The notes beneath the pieces are model-generated. The model was not told the DNA's origin. It did not search any database and was given only the letters and a program-made list of their open reading frames with translations. Source: Gallionella sp. (GTDB lineage: Bacteria > Pseudomonadota > Gammaproteobacteria > Burkholderiales > Gallionellaceae). Taken from it: 21,732 nt of DNA. Position numbers and translations under genes: made by a program. Each line of letters opens with the position of its first letter. Position 1 is the first letter of the stretch. The stretch covers positions 1 to 21,732 of the forward strand of contig JANLID010000215.1 in assembly GCA_024654105.1 (NCBI GenBank). Reading direction: 5' to 3'. Positions 1 to 7,219 of this stretch are shown here, in pieces.

Positions 1-2
1 TG

Positions 3-95
3 CAAATAAAATTCGACTTGTGGCAAGCTGAAGCCAAGTTGCACGACGTGTTGCAACGGATGCAACGCATTGCAGTCGATCATGCGGCAGCTTGA
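3..95 (+). CDS. C-terminal tail of an unidentified protein (5' end outside window)
   Basis: An open frame entering from the left edge gives 30 residues and a TGA at 93-95. The tail is amphipathic and helix-prone, with the run LWQAEAKLHDVLQRMQRIA, which looks more like a protein C-terminus than random translation. I do not recognise the family. Thirty codons without a stop is weak statistical evidence, so this could be chance. The REP-like repeats that start about 80 bases downstream are what usually follows the end of a gene. Confidence 0.3.
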   Translation, partial: QIKFDLWQAEAKLHDVLQRMQRIAVDHAAA

Positions 96-177
96 CCCAT
101 TGCGATGCGGCTCCCAATCAGTTCGCAGGGGCGTGAATGTTGCAATGCAAGATATGGCCCCGTTGTTGTGTATCCGC

Positions 178-204
178 GTGGGCACAAAATTGTGCCCACC
201 CTAC
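178..204 (-). repeat. REP-like hairpin with terminal GTAG (unit 1)
   Basis: Arms GTGGGCACAA (178-187) and TTGTGCCCAC (190-199) pair perfectly around two bases and are followed by CTAC at 201-204. On the minus strand this is GTAG followed by a hairpin, the arrangement of REP elements recognised by TnpA_REP (RAYT) transposases. That it is a true REP is inference; the hairpin and tetranucleotide are seen directly. Confidence 0.7.
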
Positions 205-213
205 TTGGCTTTG

Positions 214-244
214 GTAGGGCGCAATAACCGACGGGCATTGCGCC
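214..244 (+). repeat. REP-like hairpin with leading GTAG (unit 2)
   Basis: GTAG at 214-217 directly precedes the arm GGCGCAAT (218-225), which pairs perfectly with ATTGCGCC (237-244) across an 11-base loop. It lies in the opposite orientation to unit 1, ten bases away, so the two form a tail-to-tail pair like a BIME. Confidence 0.65.
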
Positions 245-260
245 GCATGTAGATCATCCG

Positions 261-290
261 GTGCAATGCGCTACGCTTATTGCACCCTAC
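261..290 (-). repeat. REP-like hairpin with terminal GTAG (unit 3)
   Basis: GTGCAAT (261-267) pairs with ATTGCAC (279-285), and CTAC follows at 287-290. This is the third unit of a cluster in 178-290. It ends about 20 bases past the toxin stop codon at 312 and could act as a 3' end for that minus-strand operon. Confidence 0.65.
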
Positions 291-311
291 GCGAGCTGCA
301 CTACCATAACA

Positions 312-608
312 TCAGATTCCCACAAACCCGGCTTCCCGCTGGTTGCGCACGGCGAGGACAAAAACGGTATCGACTTCGGCGACGTAACGGTACAAAGCCA
401 CATAACCGTGCGAACGGCGACCGATCACCAGTTCGCGCTTGTCGTTATTCGCGGGGCGGCCGATCAGGGGGTTGTGCGCCAGCACGTTGAGCGCCTCGAT
501 GATCTCCCGGATGCGCAACAGCGGATTTTCAATCTGATATTCGGCGAGGTAATCGAGGATGCGGTCAAAATCATCCCCCACCTCCGGCGCCAATTCGATG
601 CGCGACAT
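312..608 (-). CDS. ParE/RelE-family toxin of a type II toxin-antitoxin pair
   Basis: This 98-residue protein has the compact ParE/RelE layout. An N-terminal strand and helix (IELAPEVGDDFDRILDYLAEY) lead to a central helix and the AHNPLIGRP turn typical of ParE toxins, then strands with YVALYRYV and a C-terminal VFVLAVRNQREAGF close to the family signature. ParE members poison DNA gyrase and RelE members cleave mRNA; the sequence favours the ParE side, but the target cannot be fixed by eye. The ATG at 608 lies two bases after the antitoxin stop, so the pair is translationally coupled. Antitoxin first, toxin second is the usual order. The gene looks intact and of normal length. Confidence 0.88.
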   Translation of the reverse strand: MSRIELAPEVGDDFDRILDYLAEYQIENPLLRIREIIEALNVLAHNPLIGRPANNDKRELVIGRRSHGYVALYRYVAEVDTVFVLAVRNQREAGFVGI

Positions 609-610
609 TC

Positions 611-895
611 TCAGCGCGCCAGTTTGCGGGCTGCCGGGCGTTTTGCTTTCTTACCGGCAAGCCGGTCTTCCAGATAGCCGCGCATTTCCTGCCACGGAAT
701 GGTTTTCCCGGAGGCAACGATACGGGCATAACGATCCTCGGCAACCGCATCGAAATCGGCACGCAGCTCCTCCTGCTTGGTCTTTTCCGCAATGGCTTCA
801 AGAATGAAACCGTGTGTGGTTGTGCCGGAACGTTTTGCCGCTGCCGCGACGCGGGCTTTCAGGTCTTCCGGCAGGCGTATGGTGGTTGTGGGCAT
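611..895 (-). CDS. Ribbon-helix-helix (CopG-like) antitoxin
   Basis: This 94-residue protein is the antitoxin partner of the ParE-type toxin. Its N-terminus, TTTIRLPEDLKARVAAAAKRSGTTTHGFILEAI, is a ribbon-helix-helix DNA-binding fold: one beta strand, then two helices. The C-terminal half is charged and should bind the toxin (QEMRGYLEDRLAGKKAKR). An open frame continues upstream to 1048, but the ATG at 895 is chosen because an AGGAGA Shine-Dalgarno sits six bases before it and because the protein then begins with the RHH strand. Family knowledge says such antitoxins repress their own promoter, and a 7-bp inverted repeat lies just upstream at 929-946. Confidence 0.87.
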   Translation of the reverse strand: MPTTTIRLPEDLKARVAAAAKRSGTTTHGFILEAIAEKTKQEELRADFDAVAEDRYARIVASGKTIPWQEMRGYLEDRLAGKKAKRPAARKLAR

Positions 896-928
896 GGCTG
901 TCTCCTGAAATTGGAAATACAACTTACT

Positions 929-946
929 GTAGCACACCGGTGCTAC
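929..946 (-). promoter_or_regulatory. Putative operator palindrome of the toxin-antitoxin operon
   Basis: GTAGCAC (929-935) and GTGCTAC (940-946) form a perfect 7-bp inverted repeat with a 4-base centre, 34 bases upstream of the antitoxin ATG. On the minus strand a -10-like TACAGT overlaps its downstream edge. RHH antitoxins bind short inverted repeats over their own promoter, so this is the natural operator candidate. The binding role is inferred. Confidence 0.5.
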
Positions 947-975
947 GACATGCCACATTGATGATGCGGGCGGGC

Positions 976-1018
976 GTAGGGTGCATTTCATGCACCATGG
1001 TGCGCACAGCGCACCCAA
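976..1018 (+). repeat. REP-like pair, one good and one degenerate unit
   Basis: GTAG (976-979) is followed by GGTGCAT (980-986), loop TTC and ATGCACC (990-996). Three bases on, GGTGCGC (999-1005), loop ACA and GCGCACC (1009-1015) form a second hairpin, followed by CAAC where an inverted REP would have CTAC. The first unit matches those at 17830-17880 except for one loop base. Confidence 0.65.
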
Positions 1019-1231
1019 CACCACGCCATTACTACACCACACCATCACGGCGCCGGATTCGGATACAGCCTATTGATGAAGCGAGGGCGCGCGCAAAGCT
1101 GGCGGCGGGGAAGGTGAGGCCGGTTAAGCCGTAGTTGGATTGAGCAACGCGATAACCAATGACTTGGTTGCCGTTTTTTGGCAGCCTAGTCAGATGGCTA
1201 TGCAAAGCTACCCATTGTTTGTAATTCCGCT

Positions 1232-1262
1232 GTTGGGTATCGCTACACTCCACCCAACCTAC
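1232..1262 (-). repeat. REP-like hairpin with terminal GTAG
   Basis: GTTGGGT (1232-1238) pairs with ACCCAAC (1252-1258), and CTAC follows at 1259-1262. It lies five bases beyond the end of the minus-strand gene at 1268 and may double as its 3' boundary. Confidence 0.6.
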
Positions 1263-1267
1263 CTTAA

Positions 1268-1876
1268 TTAACCCGCCAGCAATGCCTCCACTGCCGCAAT
1301 ATCTGCATGGGTCTCAGGGTGGCGGCTACCGCTGTGGCGGGCGTTCTCGGGCAGGACGATGATGTGTGTCTGCACGCCGGTCTCGCCGCTCAGTGTATAG
1401 CTCGGCACGGTCTCTTCGTGTCCGCTTATCCTCACTCTCCATTCTCCATCTTCGAATTCGGGGTTGTGCTTGAGCAGGAACAGCAGCACGGCTTTGGTGT
1501 CGTCGGAAAACAGCATCAGGTTGATATCCGACTGGACGCCTGCCGTGCCGCTCAGCACCGAGCCGGTGAGGTAAGGATTGAACTCGGCGAACAGGCGCAT
1601 GGCGGCGAGGGACTCTTCGCGTAGCTGGCGCAGGATGCCGGGGTGGCTGTCGTGCTGGTAGAGCGCGCGGTAGCTGTGCAACGCTGCATCCACTTCATCA
1701 TTGCTGGGCAGGTGCTGGGTATCCGATGCGCCAAGTTGGCGCGCGGCCTTGCGCTTGGCCAAGGCGTGGTCGGTGATGCCGCCTTCAGCCATTAATCTGG
1801 CGGCCTGATGCGCCAGATGTTCGCGCATCAGATCGCGTCTGTGGGCATGATTTCGGGACGCGTGTTCTTTGGTCAT
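1268..1876 (-). CDS. Uncharacterised protein with degenerate nucleotidyltransferase-like motif
   Basis: The 202-residue protein follows mrcA with an 8-base gap, so the two are probably co-transcribed. The first 100 residues are mostly helical and charged. Residues 105-119 read GSVLSGTAGVQSDIN, which fits the nucleotidyltransferase-fold signature (G-S, about ten residues, then D-h-[D/E]) except that the second metal-binding acid is asparagine (N119). Beta-rich sequence follows, ending near VQTHIIVLPE, where a third acidic residue might be expected but is not obvious. This points to a catalytically dead NTase fold or to a coincidental match. No signal peptide or membrane segment is visible. I do not know its function; a link to peptidoglycan synthesis is suggested only by its position. 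Confidence 0.7.
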   Translation of the reverse strand: MTKEHASRNHAHRRDLMREHLAHQAARLMAEGGITDHALAKRKAARQLGASDTQHLPSNDEVDAALHSYRALYQHDSHPGILRQLREESLAAMRLFAEFNPYLTGSVLSGTAGVQSDINLMLFSDDTKAVLLFLLKHNPEFEDGEWRVRISGHEETVPSYTLSGETGVQTHIIVLPENARHSGSRHPETHADIAAVEALLAG

Positions 1877-1884
1877 ATTGAGGG

Positions 1885-4197
1885 TCAGAGCAACTGGTCT
1901 TTGATGGTGTCACCCGGTTTGATTTCTTCATTTGGCGCTTGTGGCACAGTCTGTTCGAGCGGGATATTTTCCTGGTAGAAATACTCAATCAGCGAGGCGT
2001 TTTCGTCTGGAAAACCTTCCTCGTTGATACGCACGGTGGCCATATTTTCCGGCATGGTGTAAACGGCTTGCGGTACGTCCTTGAGCATTTTCTCCATGTA
2101 ACTCATCCAGATCGGCAAGGCTGCGCCGCCGCCGGTTTCCTTGTCACCCAGGCTGTGCGGCTGGTCGAAACCCATCCAGGCAACGCCGACCAGGGTGGGT
2201 TGAAATCCGCAGAACCAGGCATCCATCGAATCGCTGGTGGTGCCAGTTTTGCCTGCCAGATCTTCGCGGCCAAGTTGCATGGCACGAATGGCTGTGCCTT
2301 GCCTTATCACGTCCTGCATCATATTGACCATGGTGAAAGCGTTGCGCACATCAATGACCCGGTCTGCGTCTTCGCCCGCTACGTTCGGCCTGGCTTTGAA
2401 AAGTACATTGCCGCGCGAATCTTCAATGCGTTGAATGAAGTAAGGCGTGACGCGGAAACCGCCGTTGGCGAAGACCGAATAGCCAGTGAGCATTTGCAGA
2501 GGGGTGACGGAACCGGCTCCCAGCGCCATGGTAAGGTAGGGCGGATGTTTGGCGGCATCGAGGCCGAACTTGGTAAGGTAGTCCTGCGCATATTGCGGTG
2601 AGATGGATTGCAGAATGCGTATGGAAACCAGGTTTTTCGATTTGGTCAGGCCTTGACGCATGCGCATCGGCCCTTCAAAGCCGCCATCGTAATTTTTGGG
2701 TTCCCACGGTTCGCTGCCGGTTTGTTTGGCATCGAACATCAAGGGCGCGTCATTGATTAGTGTCGCGGGCGTGAAGCCTTTTTCCAGTGCTGCTGAATAA
2801 ATAAAAGGTTTAAGGCTCGATCCCGGTTGGCGCCAGGCTTGCGTAATCCGGTTGAACTGGTTGCGGTTGAAATCAAAACCGCCAATCAGCGCGTAAATGG
2901 CGCCGTCGCGCGGATTGCCGGAGACGAAAGCTGCTTCCACCTGGGGAAGTTGACTTATCTGCCAGACGCCCTTTTCGTTTTTTTGCAGTCGTATGATGGA
3001 ACCGGCATTAATACGCTGATTCAAGGCGACCTTGCCACCCAGGGCGCGTTGCGCAAAACGCAAGCCCTCACCCTTGATTTCCGCAACTTTGCCGCCCTTG
3101 TAATAAGCCCGAACCAGCTTGGGCGAGGCTGCCAGCACCACGGCGGGTATAAGGTCATCGTTGTCGGCAACATCCTGCAGCGCCTCTTCAAGATACTCCT
3201 CGCTGTTACCCTTTTTCAGGTCAATAAACCCCTCCGGTCCACGGTAGTCATGACGCCGGTCATACTCCAGCACGCCCATCCGGACGGACTGGTAGGCGGC
3301 AAGCTGGTCATGCTGCCGAATCGTGGTATACACCTTGAGACCTTGCGTGTAAGCGTCCTCCTGGTACTTCTCATAAACGGCCTGACGAACCATTTCGGAA
3401 ATATGGTCAGACTTGGTGCCAAATTCCTGGTTGCCGCGCTTGGCCACAATAGGTTGTTGTTGCGCGATATCAAGTTGCTCATCGCCGATAAAATGCAACT
3501 CATGCATGCGGCGCAAGACATAAAGCTGGCGCAGCTTCGCCCGTTTCGGATTGACGACGGGATTGTATGAAGAGGGTGCCTTGGGCAATCCGGCGAGCAT
3601 GGCGGCCTCTGCGACGGTAACCTGGCTGAGCGGTTTGCCAAAGTAAATCTGGGCTGCCGAGGCAAAGCCATAGGCGCGCTGGCCAAGATAAATCTGGTTG
3701 AAGTAAAGCTGGAGAATTTCGTCCTTGCTCAAGTTATGCTCGATCTTGAAGGCGAGCAGCACCTCGTTGAATTTGCGCGTCATGGTTTTTTCCTTGGAAA
3801 GGAAAAAGTTGCGCGCTACCTGCATGGTGATGGTACTGGCACCCTGTTTTGCGCCACCAGAGGTGAAGTTGGAGATTGCGGCACGCAGTACGCCCATGTA
3901 ATCTACGCCGCCGTGCTGGTAAAACCGGTCATCTTCGGCAGCCAGGATGGCGTTTTTCATCACGTCCGGAACTTCTGAAATTTTAACCAGCGCCCGGTGT
4001 TCCTCGCCAAACTCGCTAAGTAAAATGCCTTCCGAGCTGTAAATACGCAGCGGCATTTTTGGGCGATAATCAACGAGCATATCGAGTGAGGGCAGGGTTG
4101 GATAGGCCAGCATAACCGCCAAGCCGAGCAGTATGACCGGAAGCAGCGGTAAAATTAATATAATAAGAACCGGGAGAAGCAAACGACGGGAAGGCAT
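1885..4197 (-). CDS. mrcA: Penicillin-binding protein 1A (bifunctional transglycosylase/transpeptidase)
   Basis: A class A PBP of 770 residues that polymerises lipid II into glycan strands and cross-links them in the periplasm. It has a short cytoplasmic start, a membrane anchor at about 6-31, and a GT51 domain at about 55-230 with the catalytic block EDDRFYQHGG (E88). A central region follows, then a transpeptidase domain with SxxK at S460-K463 (GSSLKPF), SKN at 520-522 and KTGT at 650-653. All key residues are present and the length suits the family. The frame opens at 4284, but the ATG at 4197 puts the protein start right before the anchor and leaves room for a TATAAT box at 4250-4255. No clear Shine-Dalgarno is seen. 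A divergent mrcA-pilM pair is a conserved arrangement in proteobacteria. Confidence 0.95.
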   Translation of the reverse strand: MPSRRLLLPVLIILILPLLPVILLGLAVMLAYPTLPSLDMLVDYRPKMPLRIYSSEGILLSEFGEEHRALVKISEVPDVMKNAILAAEDDRFYQHGGVDYMGVLRAAISNFTSGGAKQGASTITMQVARNFFLSKEKTMTRKFNEVLLAFKIEHNLSKDEILQLYFNQIYLGQRAYGFASAAQIYFGKPLSQVTVAEAAMLAGLPKAPSSYNPVVNPKRAKLRQLYVLRRMHELHFIGDEQLDIAQQQPIVAKRGNQEFGTKSDHISEMVRQAVYEKYQEDAYTQGLKVYTTIRQHDQLAAYQSVRMGVLEYDRRHDYRGPEGFIDLKKGNSEEYLEEALQDVADNDDLIPAVVLAASPKLVRAYYKGGKVAEIKGEGLRFAQRALGGKVALNQRINAGSIIRLQKNEKGVWQISQLPQVEAAFVSGNPRDGAIYALIGGFDFNRNQFNRITQAWRQPGSSLKPFIYSAALEKGFTPATLINDAPLMFDAKQTGSEPWEPKNYDGGFEGPMRMRQGLTKSKNLVSIRILQSISPQYAQDYLTKFGLDAAKHPPYLTMALGAGSVTPLQMLTGYSVFANGGFRVTPYFIQRIEDSRGNVLFKARPNVAGEDADRVIDVRNAFTMVNMMQDVIRQGTAIRAMQLGREDLAGKTGTTSDSMDAWFCGFQPTLVGVAWMGFDQPHSLGDKETGGGAALPIWMSYMEKMLKDVPQAVYTMPENMATVRINEEGFPDENASLIEYFYQENIPLEQTVPQAPNEEIKPGDTIKDQLL

Positions 4198-4249
4198 GTG
4201 CAGTTGTCCGAAAAGGAATAATGATGGTATGGTGCACCAGTTGGGCGAA

Positions 4250-4279
4250 ATTATATCGACTCTGCGCGGATAAATAACC
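4250..4279 (-). promoter_or_regulatory. Probable sigma-70 promoter of mrcA
   Basis: The minus strand has a perfect -10 hexamer TATAAT at 4250-4255. The region 16-18 bases upstream (4272-4279) is AT-rich but only weakly like a -35. It would start transcription near 4243, giving a leader of about 45 bases before the ATG at 4197. Confidence 0.5.
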
Positions 4280-4291
4280 CCCAAAAATAGC

Positions 4292-4320
4292 TTTACACGA
4301 TTTATAGTTATTGCTAGGAT
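4292..4320 (+). promoter_or_regulatory. Probable sigma-70 promoter of pilMNOPQ
   Basis: TTTACA (4292-4297) and TAGGAT (4315-4320) are separated by exactly 17 bases, each with close agreement to consensus, 36 bases before the pilM ATG. It lies back to back with the mrcA promoter, so the 159-base gap serves both operons. Confidence 0.6.
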
Positions 4321-4356
4321 TTAATCCACTTTATACAAAAGAGCTCTAAACGGCCT

Positions 4357-5457
4357 ATGCCTAAAGTAAATTTTGATATTCCGTTGGACTTTCTGACAAC
4401 CAAAACTCCACCCTTGATAGGCGTGGATATCAGTTCGTCGTCAATCAAAATGGTTGAATTGGGCGAGCTACCCAAAAAAGGCGGATATATTGTAGAGCGT
4501 TATGCTATCGAGCCGCTGCCGAAAGATGCAGTCACCGACGGAAGCATCAACAATCTGGACGCTGTTGCAGAAAGTCTTCAGCGTGCCTGGAAGCGGCTGG
4601 GCAGCCGTATCAGGAATGTCAGTCTGGCGCTTCCTGCGGCGGCGGTGATTACCAAAAAAATTCTTCTGCCGGCCGGTATGCGCGAGGAAGATCTGGAATA
4701 CCAGGTCGAGTCGGAGGCAAATCAGTACATCCCGTTTGCGCTTGAGGAAGTCAACCTGGATTTTCAGGTCATCGGGCCAGCCCCGGGCAATCCGGAGGAG
4801 ATTGAAGTGTTGCTGGCTGCCTCGCGCAAGGCAAATGTCGAGGATCGGGTTGCGGCGGCTCAGTCGGCTGGTTTGAGAGCGTTGGTGGTTGATGTTGAGC
4901 CCTATGCGGCTGAGGCAGCTTTTGAGCAGATTCGTGCCCAGTTACCCGACGGTGCGGTGGATAAGTGCGTGGTGCTGGTCGATATAGGTGCCAACGTGAT
5001 GAATGTTAATGTGCTGCGCAACGGGCAGTCGGCCTATTCGCGGGATCAGCAAATCGGTGGCGACCAATTGACGCAGCAGATTAAGGGAGTGTTCGGACTG
5101 TCAGACGAAGAAGCCGAGTCGGCCAAGCGCAATGGCGGATTGCCGGATAACTATGAGAGCGATGTCCTGTCGCCTTTCCGCGAGAGCGTGGTAATGGAAA
5201 TTGCGCGCGCATTGCAGTTTTTTTTCACTTCGACGCAATATAACGAAGTGGATTACATTGTGCTGGCGGGCGGGTGTGCGGTATTGCCTGGTCTGGATGA
5301 TGCGGTGGCGACTCGAACCCAGGTGAGCACCATGGTGGCGAACCCGTTTGCTTTGATGACGCTATCGAGCCGCATCAAGCCGCGCCAGTTGCAGGCTGAT
5401 GCGCCATCCTTGATCATTGCCTGTGGACTGGCGATGCGGAGATTTGACCCGTCATGA
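4357..5457 (+). CDS. pilM: Type IV pilus assembly protein PilM (actin-like)
   Basis: The 366-residue cytoplasmic FtsA/actin-like ATPase-fold protein docks on the PilN tail and links cytoplasmic and inner-membrane parts of the pilus machine. Visible motifs are the phosphate-1 loop IGVDISSSSIKMVEL (residues 21-35), a second nucleotide-binding segment VLVDIGANVMNVNVLRNG near 208-225, and the adenosine loop YIVLAGGCAVLPGLDDA near 305-321. The N-terminal extension before the first motif is typical of betaproteobacterial PilM. The ATG at 4357 follows a probable promoter; the Shine-Dalgarno is weak. Its stop overlaps the pilN start in ATGA, so the two are translationally coupled. It heads the canonical pilMNOPQ order. 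Confidence 0.95.
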   Translation: MPKVNFDIPLDFLTTKTPPLIGVDISSSSIKMVELGELPKKGGYIVERYAIEPLPKDAVTDGSINNLDAVAESLQRAWKRLGSRIRNVSLALPAAAVITKKILLPAGMREEDLEYQVESEANQYIPFALEEVNLDFQVIGPAPGNPEEIEVLLAASRKANVEDRVAAAQSAGLRALVVDVEPYAAEAAFEQIRAQLPDGAVDKCVVLVDIGANVMNVNVLRNGQSAYSRDQQIGGDQLTQQIKGVFGLSDEEAESAKRNGGLPDNYESDVLSPFRESVVMEIARALQFFFTSTQYNEVDYIVLAGGCAVLPGLDDAVATRTQVSTMVANPFALMTLSSRIKPRQLQADAPSLIIACGLAMRRFDPS

Positions 5458-6047
5458 TACGCATAAACTTATTGCCACATCGCGCCGAAAAGCGCCGCGC
5501 CCGCCAGGTTCAGTTTGCCGCGTTGGGTGTGATTTCCGTGGTATTGGGCGTGTTGCTGGTCGGATTCGTTCACGCGGCGATTACCACACAAATATCCTAT
5601 CAGGAGCGGCGCAATGAATACCTGAAGCAGGAAATTGCAGTGCTCGATAAGCAGATCGATGAAATCAAGAAGCTGCGCGAGCAAACCCAGTCTTTGCTGG
5701 TGCGCAAGGATGCCGTGGAAAAACTGCAAAGTGATCGTTCCGATGTGGTGCATCTGCTGGACCAGATGTTGCGCATTCTGCCGGATGGGGTTTACCTCAA
5801 AACACTCAGGCAGACGGGTAATAAAATCAATCTGGCCGGCTATGCACAATCCAATGCGCGCATTTCTACATTAATGAGGGCGGTTGAAGACTCGCCTTGG
5901 CTGGATTCACCTGCACTGGTGGAAATCCGGGCTTCCAGCGTGGGTGGCGCGCGCGTAAGTGAGTTTACCCTGACGTTCAACTTGACCAAGGTCAAGGAAG
6001 CGCCCGCGCCGGTTAAATCCGCCAAATCTGCCGGCGCGAAGGGCTGA
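5454..6047 (+). CDS. pilN: Type IV pilus inner-membrane protein PilN
   Basis: The 197-residue bitopic protein starts with MIRINLLPHRAEKRRARQ, the conserved cytoplasmic tail that binds PilM. One transmembrane helix (about 22-44) follows, then a periplasmic coiled coil (about 50-90) and a ferredoxin-like domain that pairs with PilO. The last 15 residues are rich in Ala, Lys and Pro. The start overlaps the end of pilM by four bases. Length and layout match the family, and the neighbours remove any doubt. Confidence 0.94.
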   Translation: MIRINLLPHRAEKRRARQVQFAALGVISVVLGVLLVGFVHAAITTQISYQERRNEYLKQEIAVLDKQIDEIKKLREQTQSLLVRKDAVEKLQSDRSDVVHLLDQMLRILPDGVYLKTLRQTGNKINLAGYAQSNARISTLMRAVEDSPWLDSPALVEIRASSVGGARVSEFTLTFNLTKVKEAPAPVKSAKSAGAKG

Positions 6048-6052
6048 GTGTC

Positions 6053-6700
6053 ATGATAAAACTGGATGATTTCAAAAATCTGAACCCCAAAAATCCTGGG
6101 GCGTGGCCATGGCTGGTGAAACTGGTTGTTTTTATTGCGCTGTTTGCCGGGGTTGTTGCTGCTGGGGCGCTGCTTGACTGGCAGGATCAGTGGGAGAGTT
6201 TGGGCAAGGCCAGGCAGGAAGAAGAGAAGCTCAAGGAGACTTTTCTTGCTAAAAAGCAGCAGGCAATCAACCTGGATCTGATCCGGAAGCAGTTGACCGA
6301 GACGCAGGAATCATTTGGTGCGTTGCTCAAGCAGTTACCCAGCAAATCGGAAATGGACGCATTGTTGACTGACATTAATCAGGCAGGCTTGGGGCGCGGT
6401 TTGCAATTTGAATTATTCCGGCCAGGCGGCGAAAAAGTGGTTGGTTCTTTTGCCGAGCAGCCGATCACCATTAAAGTAACGGGCAACTATGACGACATCG
6501 GAAAGTTCTCCAGTGATATTGCGATGCTGCCGCGTATCGTCACGCTTCACGATGTAGCGATAAGCCCGATTGGCGGAAAGACTCCGGCGGAGTCGAGGCT
6601 ATCCATGGATGCGACGGCGAAGACTTTCCGTTATCTGGATGAAGAAGAAATGGCTGCCCAGAAGCAAGCCGCAGCGCCTGCGAAAGGAAAGAAAAAATGA
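6053..6700 (+). CDS. pilO: Type IV pilus inner-membrane protein PilO
   Basis: The 215-residue protein has a short cytoplasmic N-terminus (LDDFKNLNPKNPGAWPWLVK), a transmembrane helix at about 22-42, a coiled coil at about 48-95 and a periplasmic ferredoxin-like domain. PilO heterodimerises with PilN and contacts the PilP lipoprotein, forming the alignment subcomplex between inner-membrane motor and outer-membrane secretin. The C-terminus ends in an Ala/Lys-rich tail (AAAPAKGKKK). It begins five bases after the pilN stop and its own stop overlaps the pilP ATG. Confidence 0.94.
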   Translation: MIKLDDFKNLNPKNPGAWPWLVKLVVFIALFAGVVAAGALLDWQDQWESLGKARQEEEKLKETFLAKKQQAINLDLIRKQLTETQESFGALLKQLPSKSEMDALLTDINQAGLGRGLQFELFRPGGEKVVGSFAEQPITIKVTGNYDDIGKFSSDIAMLPRIVTLHDVAISPIGGKTPAESRLSMDATAKTFRYLDEEEMAAQKQAAAPAKGKKK

Positions 6701-7203
6701 GATTCGTCCATTTTTTACTGGCTTCGCTATTGCTGACTGGCTGCGGTGGCGAAGAGTTCCAGGATTTGCGTGATTTTGTAAAAAATTCCGGAAAGGATAT
6801 GCGCGGCAAGATCCCGCCGCCGCCGGAGGTGAAATTATACGAACCGTTCGTTTACAACAATGAGGCCAATCTGCCGGATCCATTCAAACCGCGCAAACCG
6901 GATTTGCGTTCCGGTCGTGGCGGAATAAATCAACCTGATCTGGAGCGCCCCAAAGAAGCGCTGGAAGAATTTCCGCTCGAAAATCTCAGGATGGCTGGTT
7001 ATCTGTTCCAGAATAAAGTTGGTTATGCCGTAATTCGCGCGCCGGACGGCAAGTTGCATCGTGTTAAAGCAGGCAACTACATCGGATTAAATTTTGGTTT
7101 GATCAAAGAAGTGACCGAAACGGAAATCATCGTTAAGGAGGTGGTGCAAGACAGCGCCGGTGACTGGACTGATCGCGTAAGCAACCTGCAATTACTTGAA
7201 TGA
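6697..7203 (+). CDS. pilP: Type IV pilus lipoprotein PilP
   Basis: A 168-residue inner-membrane lipoprotein. The signal peptide MRFVHFLLASLLLTGCGG ends in a lipobox with the acylated cysteine at position 16. A proline-rich linker with PPPPEVKLYEPF and DPFKPRKP follows, then the beta-sandwich HR domain at about 95-165 that binds the N0 domain of PilQ (LRMAGYLFQNKVGYAVIRAP and following). It overlaps pilO by four bases and is followed 16 bases later by pilQ. Confidence 0.94.
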   Translation: MRFVHFLLASLLLTGCGGEEFQDLRDFVKNSGKDMRGKIPPPPEVKLYEPFVYNNEANLPDPFKPRKPDLRSGRGGINQPDLERPKEALEEFPLENLRMAGYLFQNKVGYAVIRAPDGKLHRVKAGNYIGLNFGLIKEVTETEIIVKEVVQDSAGDWTDRVSNLQLLE

Positions 7204-7207
7204 TTTT

Positions 7208-7212
7208 AGGAG
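7208..7212 (+). promoter_or_regulatory. Shine-Dalgarno that fixes the pilQ start
   Basis: AGGAG lies seven bases before the ATG at 7220. The upstream in-frame ATG at 7196 lies inside pilP, has no such site and would add eight polar residues ahead of the signal peptide. Confidence 0.65.
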
Positions 7213-7219
7213 TGGGACA

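Larger units (their letters stand above)
896..1267. other. Non-coding accessory stretch with repeats; no convincing gene
   Basis: This 372-base gap holds the toxin-antitoxin promoter and operator (to about 960), a REP-like pair (976-1018) and another REP-like hairpin (1232-1262). Between them, 1046-1134 has a short plus-strand frame ending in a lysine/arginine-rich tail (IDEARARAKLAAGKVRPVKP). It lacks a plausible start and resembles a gene remnant or mobile fragment. I see no complete gene here. Confidence 0.55.

Noticed and set aside
814..1134. Plus-strand frame ending in a basic tail near 1134
   Set aside because: The first half is antisense to the antitoxin and its promoter; only 1046-1134 looks protein-like and it has no start, so at most it is a remnant.
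2827..3570. Plus-strand open frame of 247 codons inside mrcA
   Set aside because: It lies wholly opposite a well-supported PBP1A reading frame with all catalytic motifs, and has no domain of its own.
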